Source of the DNA: CAXNKG01 sp964202965
Lineage (GTDB): Bacteria > Acidobacteriota > Vicinamibacteria > Vicinamibacterales > UBA2999
DNA: 64,000 nucleotides
Direction of reading: 5' to 3'
NCBI GenBank assembly: GCA_964202965.1
Contig: CAXNKG010000008.1
Span: forward strand, 1 to 64,000
Every line of letters begins with the position of its first letter. Positions within the stretch are counted from its first letter, which is position 1. Shown here in pieces: positions 59,091 to 64,000 of the stretch. The notes beneath the pieces are model-generated. The model searched no databases, was not told the origin of the DNA, and saw only the letters and a list, made by a program, of their open reading frames with translations. The position numbers and the translations under genes were made by a program.

Positions 59091-59492
59091 ATGATGAAAA
59101 TGAAGAGCTTCGTTCTGACTGTGATGGTCCTGGTTGCGTCCGGTGTGGGGATTCAGGCCCACCATTCATTCGCCGGCACCTATGACCTGAAGCGCCAGGT
59201 CAAGGTTGAGGGCACGCTCATCCGCGTGCAGTTCCGGAACCCGCACTCGTTCGTGACCGTCAAGGCACCCGACGAAACGGGGACCATGCAGGATTGGTCT
59301 GTCGAGTGGAGCGGTCTGCCGCAGCTCGCCGGTGACGGCGTGTCGTCGAAGACCATCATGGTCGGGGATCCCGTTGTGATCACCGGCAATCCCTCGCGCA
59401 CCGCTGGCGAGCACCGCCTCCGCATGGTGATGTTCCAGCGCACCTCGGACGGCTTTACGTGGGGCGGCCGGGCGAGCGAGGTCGTCAATTGA
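59091..59492 (+). CDS. Secreted DUF6152 family protein
   Basis: The 133-residue product has a signal peptide followed by 'HHSFAGTYDLKRQVKVEGTLIRVQFRNPHSFVTVKAPDETG' (key parts), 'DWSVEWSGLPQLAGDGVSSKTIMVGDPVVITGNPSR' and 'RLRMVMFQRTSDGFTWGG'. It is paralogous to the protein at 27097-27495. Its function is unknown. GAGGAG lies before the ATG pair at 59091/59094. Its stop overlaps the next ATG by one base (TGATG), which implies coupled translation. Confidence 0.88.
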   Translation: MMKMKSFVLTVMVLVASGVGIQAHHSFAGTYDLKRQVKVEGTLIRVQFRNPHSFVTVKAPDETGTMQDWSVEWSGLPQLAGDGVSSKTIMVGDPVVITGNPSRTAGEHRLRMVMFQRTSDGFTWGGRASEVVN

Positions 59493-60268
59493 TGCGACGC
59501 GGACTGCGGCGTGCGGCGCTGCTCTGCGCCTCGTCGGTCATCGCCGTCGCGGCGGCGTTTACTGAGACCGCGGCGCAGCAGCCGGCGGGGGGCCGGGGGC
59601 AGGGTCCGCAGCCCACGGCGCGGGCTGCGGCGGCCGTCGATGTCACCGGGAACTGGGTTTCGGTCATCACCGAAGAATGGGTATCGCGCATGGTGACGCC
59701 CAGGAAGGGCTACGTACGCGGCGGGGGCATTCACGTCACGCCCGAAGGCATGAAATTGGTGAACGCGTGGGATCCAGCCGGGGACGAAGCCGCCGGCGAG
59801 CAGTGCAAGGGATATGGCGCCGTCGGGGTGACCCGATTGCCCGGACGTGTACGCCTCAGCTGGCAGGACGAGACCACATTGAAGGCGGAGTTTGAGGCGG
59901 GGAATCAGGTGCGGCTGTTTCGCTTTGCGGCTGCGCCGGCAGCCGGTGCGCCAAGCTGGCAGGGACAATCGGCTGCGCAGTGGGAGCGGGCCGTGGCAGC
60001 CGCGGGGCAGCGCGAAGGTAACCTGAAGGTCACGACGACCAATCTGCGCGCGCAGTACGCCCGCAAGAACGGCCTGCCCGTCAGCGCCAGCGCGACGCTG
60101 ACCGAGTATCTCCACGTGCTGCAGGCGCCGTCGGGCGATACCTGGCTCAGCTGGATCGGCGAACTCGACGAGCCGCGCTACTATCTCGAGCCGTATCACT
60201 ACAGTTTTCAGTTCAAGAAGCTTCCGGCGAATTCGCCGTGGACGCCGGAGCCCTGCTCGGCGCGGTAG
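59492..60268 (+). CDS. Secreted protein of unknown function
   Basis: The 258-residue product has a signal peptide ending near 'ETAAQQ', a Gly/Pro/Gln-rich linker, and a soluble domain starting 'DVTGNWVSVITEEWVSRMVTPRKGYVRGGGIHVTPEGMKLVNAWDP' (in parts), with two Cys and a Trp/Tyr-rich end ('DTWLSWIGELDEPRYYLEPYHYSFQF'). The opening 'DVTGNWV' motif recurs in acidobacterial secreted proteins of this type; no function is known. It starts at the TGATG overlap with the DUF6152 gene. Confidence 0.78.
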   Translation: MRRGLRRAALLCASSVIAVAAAFTETAAQQPAGGRGQGPQPTARAAAAVDVTGNWVSVITEEWVSRMVTPRKGYVRGGGIHVTPEGMKLVNAWDPAGDEAAGEQCKGYGAVGVTRLPGRVRLSWQDETTLKAEFEAGNQVRLFRFAAAPAAGAPSWQGQSAAQWERAVAAAGQREGNLKVTTTNLRAQYARKNGLPVSASATLTEYLHVLQAPSGDTWLSWIGELDEPRYYLEPYHYSFQFKKLPANSPWTPEPCSAR

Positions 60269-60272
60269 TCCG

Positions 60273-62493
60273 GTGAGGGTCAGCCTCGCGCTCGCCGCGG
60301 TGGCGTGTGGCACCCTTGGCGTGTCGGCCGCGAATGCGCAGGGACCCGACGCCGGCGACCTACGGCCGCGTGCCGTCGTGACGCGGATCGAATCAGCCAT
60401 CGCAGTCGATGGGTTCTTGCGCGAGGAGGCCTGGCGGACTGCCGCGCCGCTCGGGGCGCTGACGCAACGCGAACCGAAGGTGGGCGCCGAGCCGTCGGAG
60501 CGCACGGTGATCACGGTGCTGTACGACGCCGACGCGCTCTACATCGGCATCGTCGCGCACGACTCCGAACCGGATGGGATTATCGGCACACAGATGACCC
60601 GCGACGGCGGCCTCCACGGCGACGATCGAATCGAGATTCTCCTGGATACGTTCCGCGATCAGCGGAATGCGTACTACTTTCGCCACGAACCCCGCGGGTG
60701 CGCTCGTCGACGGCCTCATCTTCGCGAATGGACAATCGAATCTGGAGTGGGACGCGATCTGGACGGTGCGGACGCGACGGGTCCCGGAGGGCTGGAGCGC
60801 GGAATTTGCGATCCCATTCAGGAGCCTGAGCTTCCCGGCCGGCCAGACCGTCTGGGGGCTCAATGTCGCACGCCACATCCGTAGGAAGGCGGAAGAAGAC
60901 CGCTGGGCGGGCGCGCGACTGGAGACGCAGTTTTTTCACGTCTCCGAAGCTGGCGACCTCATGCGCCTGGAGGGTTTGAGCCAGGGCGTCGGGCTTGATC
61001 TGCGTCCATTCGCCGCGGGCCAGTGGCGTGACTCGGCGCGACGCGACACCACCACGCTGACTGGCCGACCTGGTTTCGACCTGACGTACAACGTCACGTC
61101 GAGCCTCAAGGTAACCGCCACGGTCAATACCGACTTCGGCGAGACGGAGGTCGACGCCCGGCAGATTAATCTGACTCGCTTTTCGCTCTTTTTTCCGGAG
61201 AAGCGCGCCTTCTTCCTCGAAGATGCAGGCGTCTTCAGTTTTTCCAATACCGGCATCCGCGGGTCATGGGGCATCCCAGCCCTTCGGTCAGAGGCGCTGC
61301 CGTTCTTCAGCCGCCAGATTGGCCTTCTGAACGGCGAGGAGGTCCCGATCGACGTGGGCGTGAAAGTGACGGGCAAGATCGGACGTACGGATCTCGGAGT
61401 CCTCGACGTCCGGACATCCGACAGTGTAACCACGCCCGCGCGGAACCTTCTTGTTGCGCGCCTCCGGCGAAATTTTCTCCAGCAATCCTCCATTGGCGCG
61501 ATCGTGACGCACGGCGACCCTGCGCGTGCGCGCGACAGCGCCACCTACGGCGCCGATCTGCGCCTGGCGACAGCGCGGTTTCTGGGGCAATCGCGAAACC
61601 TGATGCTGAACGCGTATGGTCTGCAGACGGTGACGGAGGGACGACGAGGGAACAATCTTTCGTACGGCGCGTCCCTCGAGTACCCCAATGACGTGGTCGA
61701 AGCGGAGGTGGTGCTGCGTGAGATTCAGCAGGACTTTCGGCCAGCGCTCGGATTCGTGTCCCGTAGAAACGTGCGGGTGTTTCGTGCCGGCGGCCGCTAC
61801 AACCCTCGGCCCGGCGAGTTTCTCGGTCTGCAGCAGATGTTCCACGGAGCGTACTTCACCCGATACACGCGTCTGGACATCGACCAGACAGAGAGCTGGA
61901 ACCTGCACGTGATTGCGCCAATCGACTGGCATTTTGCGTCGGGCGATGCCGTCCACTCCATGTTTAGCCCGGTGGTCAACTACGAGCGGTTGTTCGCGCC
62001 GTTCGAGATTTCTCCCGGAGTCGTTCTCCCCGGGGGCGAGTACCGGTTCACGCGCTGGCGCTCCGATCTCGCGACAGCGCCTCAGCGAACGCTGCAGACG
62101 AACATCAACTGGCAGTTCGGCCGCTATTGGTCGGGGACCGCCGACGAGCTTCAGGTATCGGTCACGTACCGGCTGCCACCGCGGCTCGCGATCACGCTCA
62201 ATACGAATCAGACGTTCGCCGATTTGCCGCAGGGGAGCTTCGTTGCCCGCATCCTCGGCATGCAGTTCAATTACTCGTTCTCGCCGTTCCTGTCGACGTC
62301 AGGCCTCGCGCAGTTCGACAATCTGACAAGGAACCTTGGATGGCAGAGCCGGCTGCGGTGGATTCAGCGCCCTGGCAACGACGTCTTCCTCGTGTTCAGC
62401 CAGGGATGGCTGCAGGACGCTCTGGGTGGACTGCGGTTCCATCAGCAGGACCAGAAGCTGTCTGGCAAACTGCAGTACACGGTGCGGCTGTAA
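60273..62493 (+). pseudogene. DUF5916/CBM9-like outer-membrane protein gene split by a +1 frameshift
   Basis: Two frames together make one protein like that at 24080. Frame one (GTG 60273) gives the signal peptide and first half of the CBM9-like domain, ending in sense at 'DTFRDQRNAYYF'. Frame two continues with 'ATNPAGALVDGLIFANGQSN', then the DUF5916 barrel ('NTDFGETEVDARQINLTRFSLFFPEKRAFFLEDAGVF', in parts) to 'LQYTVRL'. The switch is at TTTC, 60678-60681, where one base too many is present. It could be an assembly error, a true mutation, or programmed slippage. Without repair, the product would be a 203-residue fragment. Confidence 0.85.
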
Positions 62494-62518
62494 GATCACG
62501 ATGAGAAGGAGGACTGCG

Positions 62519-63514
62519 ATGCCTACACCCTATCGCCTGGTCGCGTGCACGCTGGTGGCCCTGCTGGGTCCGGCGGTGATGACCCCGCTGGCCGCACTGC
62601 AGGGCGGTCCTCCGCCCGCGGCTCCGGTCGCTGATAAAGGCCTGACGGATCCGGCGCTTGCTGGCGCGCTCGACACGCACGCGCACATGGCGCCAGACAG
62701 CCCGGAGCCGCAGATCCGTGGGATCGACGTTATCGACTACGCGCAGATGGCGAAGGCGCGCGGCATGCGCGGATTCGTGATCAAGCAGCAGTACGACCAG
62801 ACGGCGCAGCTGGCGTACCTGGCCCGGAAGGTCGTGCCCGGTCTCGAGGTGTTCGGCGGCATCGTGATGAGCCGCACCGTCGGCGGCATGAGCGCCGAAG
62901 CCGTCCAGCACATGGCCCGCGTCACCGGCGGCTGGGGACGGATCGTCTGGATGCCGACCCTCAATGCCGAAGGCAACACCGTCGGTGGCACCAATCCTCC
63001 GTTTGTGCTCGTGTCGAAGAACGGAGAGCTGCTGCCCGAGACACGCGCGGTCCTCGAGGTCATTGCGAAGACGCGAACCGTCGACAGCAACGGCGAGCTG
63101 GTCCTTGCGACCGGGCACATGCCGTCGAAGGAAGCGCTGATGGTGCTTCGCGCGGCGCGCGACGCCGGCGTGAAGCACATGGTCGTCACGCACGGGGCAA
63201 CCACCTGGCCGATTCCAGACCTTCAGGAGGCGATCACGCTTGGCGCGATGGTCGAGGCACGAGCCGGGTTCGATCTGATTGCGGAACCCCGGCCGAACGG
63301 CGACCCGCGAAAGGTCACGACCGACGTGATCCGGCAGCTCGGTCCGGAGCACATCGTGATCGCGAGCGATCTGGGCCAGCGCACGAATCCGGTCCACCCG
63401 GACGGGCTCGCGACCGCGGCGAAGTGGCTGCGAAGCCAGGGTTTCACGGACCGGCAGTTGACGATGATGTTCAAGGAAAATCCGGCGCGCCTGATGGGGC
63501 TTCCGCTCCAGTAA
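62519..63514 (+). CDS. Secreted DUF6282-type metal-dependent hydrolase
   Basis: The 331-residue TIM-barrel-like product has a signal peptide and the DUF6282 pattern: 'LDTHAHMAPDSPEPQIRGIDVIDYAQMAKARGMRGFVIKQQYDQTAQLAYL' (in parts), 'VFGGIVMSRTVGGMSAEAV', 'GRIVWMPTLNAE', 'VLATGHMPSKEALMVLRAARDAGVKHMVVTHG' and 'HIVIASDLGQRTNPVHPDGL'. His-x-His, a later His and an Asp are consistent with an amidohydrolase-like metal centre. GAAGGAGG precedes ATG 62519. The substrate is unknown. Confidence 0.85.
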   Translation: MPTPYRLVACTLVALLGPAVMTPLAALQGGPPPAAPVADKGLTDPALAGALDTHAHMAPDSPEPQIRGIDVIDYAQMAKARGMRGFVIKQQYDQTAQLAYLARKVVPGLEVFGGIVMSRTVGGMSAEAVQHMARVTGGWGRIVWMPTLNAEGNTVGGTNPPFVLVSKNGELLPETRAVLEVIAKTRTVDSNGELVLATGHMPSKEALMVLRAARDAGVKHMVVTHGATTWPIPDLQEAITLGAMVEARAGFDLIAEPRPNGDPRKVTTDVIRQLGPEHIVIASDLGQRTNPVHPDGLATAAKWLRSQGFTDRQLTMMFKENPARLMGLPLQ

Positions 63515-63530
63515 CAGAAGGAGTCTGCAG

Positions 63531-64000
63531 ATGAACGGCACACGGATATTCGCGGCGGCGGCGGTGTGGTGCCTGGCGGCGGCGTCCGCCCTGAGTCAGC
63601 AGGCGGCTCCTGCCCGGCAGCAGGCGCAGGCACCCGCCGCGCCTCGCTCGCGGGTTGCGGCGACCGACATGAAAGCCACAGCGATCCCCGGCGTCGTTGC
63701 CGAGGGCGCCACGGTGCAGGTCATCAAACGCGATTTCGAAGTGGCCATCAACGGGCCGATTGGACTGCCGGACGGCAGTGGCGTGCTCATCGCCGAAATC
63801 CTCCGCAACCGCGTCTGGAAATTCGACAACAACAACCAGGGATCCGTCTTCGTCGACAACTCGAGCGGCGCTTTGTGCCTCGCGTTCGACGCCAAGGGAC
63901 GGCTGATCGCCAATCAGACGACGCCGGCCGAGCGAAACAAGATTGCGGTGATCTATCCGCGCGGTCAGGAAGCCGTGCTCGCAGACAACTTCGACGGGAT
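63531..64000 (+). CDS. Secreted SMP-30/gluconolactonase-like protein, cut by the window end
   Basis: The frame is open from ATG 63531 to the last base (156 residues seen). It has a signal peptide ('WCLAAASALSQQ'), a Gln/Ala/Pro linker and then SMP-30-like propeller strands: 'NGPIGLPDGSGVLIAEILRNRVWKFDNNNQGSVFVDNSSGALCLAFDAKGRLIANQ' (in parts). The family contains lactonases that hydrolyse sugar lactones. It follows the DUF6282 gene by 16 bp with AGAAGGAG upstream, so it belongs to the same operon. Confidence 0.85.
   Translation, partial: MNGTRIFAAAAVWCLAAASALSQQAAPARQQAQAPAAPRSRVAATDMKATAIPGVVAEGATVQVIKRDFEVAINGPIGLPDGSGVLIAEILRNRVWKFDNNNQGSVFVDNSSGALCLAFDAKGRLIANQTTPAERNKIAVIYPRGQEAVLADNFDG

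Noticed and set aside
1..64000. CRISPR array, tRNA, rRNA, prophage or insertion sequence
   Set aside because: No regularly spaced direct repeats, cloverleaf-like genes, transposase, integrase or phage proteins were recognised; the repeats present are short palindromes and tandem units.

Overview
The window is high-GC, gene-dense DNA that looks like a soil acidobacterium of the Vicinamibacteria (subdivision 6) type. This is an inference from gene content: three Oar-like TonB-dependent receptors with an N-terminal carboxypeptidase-regulatory domain, two DUF5916 barrel proteins with CBM9-like fronts, a Ser/Thr kinase fused to a PD40 propeller, two DUF6152 paralogues, many signal-peptide-bearing catabolic enzymes, and short GC-rich palindromic repeats scattered between and inside genes. 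No rRNA, tRNA, CRISPR array, transposase or phage gene was seen.

Layout. 0-1.3 kb: a CHRD lipoprotein and a secreted DUF1080 protein. 1.3-12.5 kb: a catabolic cluster with a TctC-like binding lipoprotein, a UbiD-family decarboxylase, a TctA-TctB fusion permease, the three subunits of a molybdenum hydroxylase (2Fe-2S, Mo, FAD), an ACMSD-type amidohydrolase, a ModA-like lipoprotein and a CoxG-like protein. This fits uptake, hydroxylation and decarboxylation of an aromatic or N-heteroaromatic carboxylate. 12.5-16.3 kb: a kinase, a VapBC toxin-antitoxin pair with a clear operator candidate, and a cytochrome c. 16.4-24 kb: a Tat-exported ThDP enzyme, an alpha/beta hydrolase, a tannase-family esterase, an MFS importer, a NicC-like flavin monooxygenase and a thiol-dioxygenase cupin. 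24-32 kb: a DUF5916 protein, a MazEF pair with an operator candidate, DUF6152, two amidohydrolases and a PQQ-type sugar dehydrogenase. 32-46 kb: two TonB receptors, two NHL propellers, a PcaF-like thiolase, an MHS-type transporter, a two-subunit 3-oxoacid CoA-transferase and an M28 peptidase. 45.7-47.8 kb: three RidA-family genes holding four RidA domains, two of the genes with export signals.

47.8-64 kb is the most interesting part. A cotranscribed periplasmic protein, histidine kinase and sigma-54 response regulator lie between a TonB receptor/amidohydrolase unit and a seven-gene operon of secreted or hydrolytic proteins. Three sigma-54 (-24/-12) promoter candidates are visible: before the TonB receptor, before the seven-gene operon, and before the regulator operon itself. 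Each is associated with a pair of TGTG-N9-CACA dyads whose centres are exactly 23 bp apart; the two divergent promoters share one pair. This reads as a self-contained, autoregulated sigma-54 regulon for uptake and extracytoplasmic processing of an unknown substrate. One operon gene (the second DUF5916 protein) carries a single-base frameshift, and the MBL-fold protein has lost several metal ligands.
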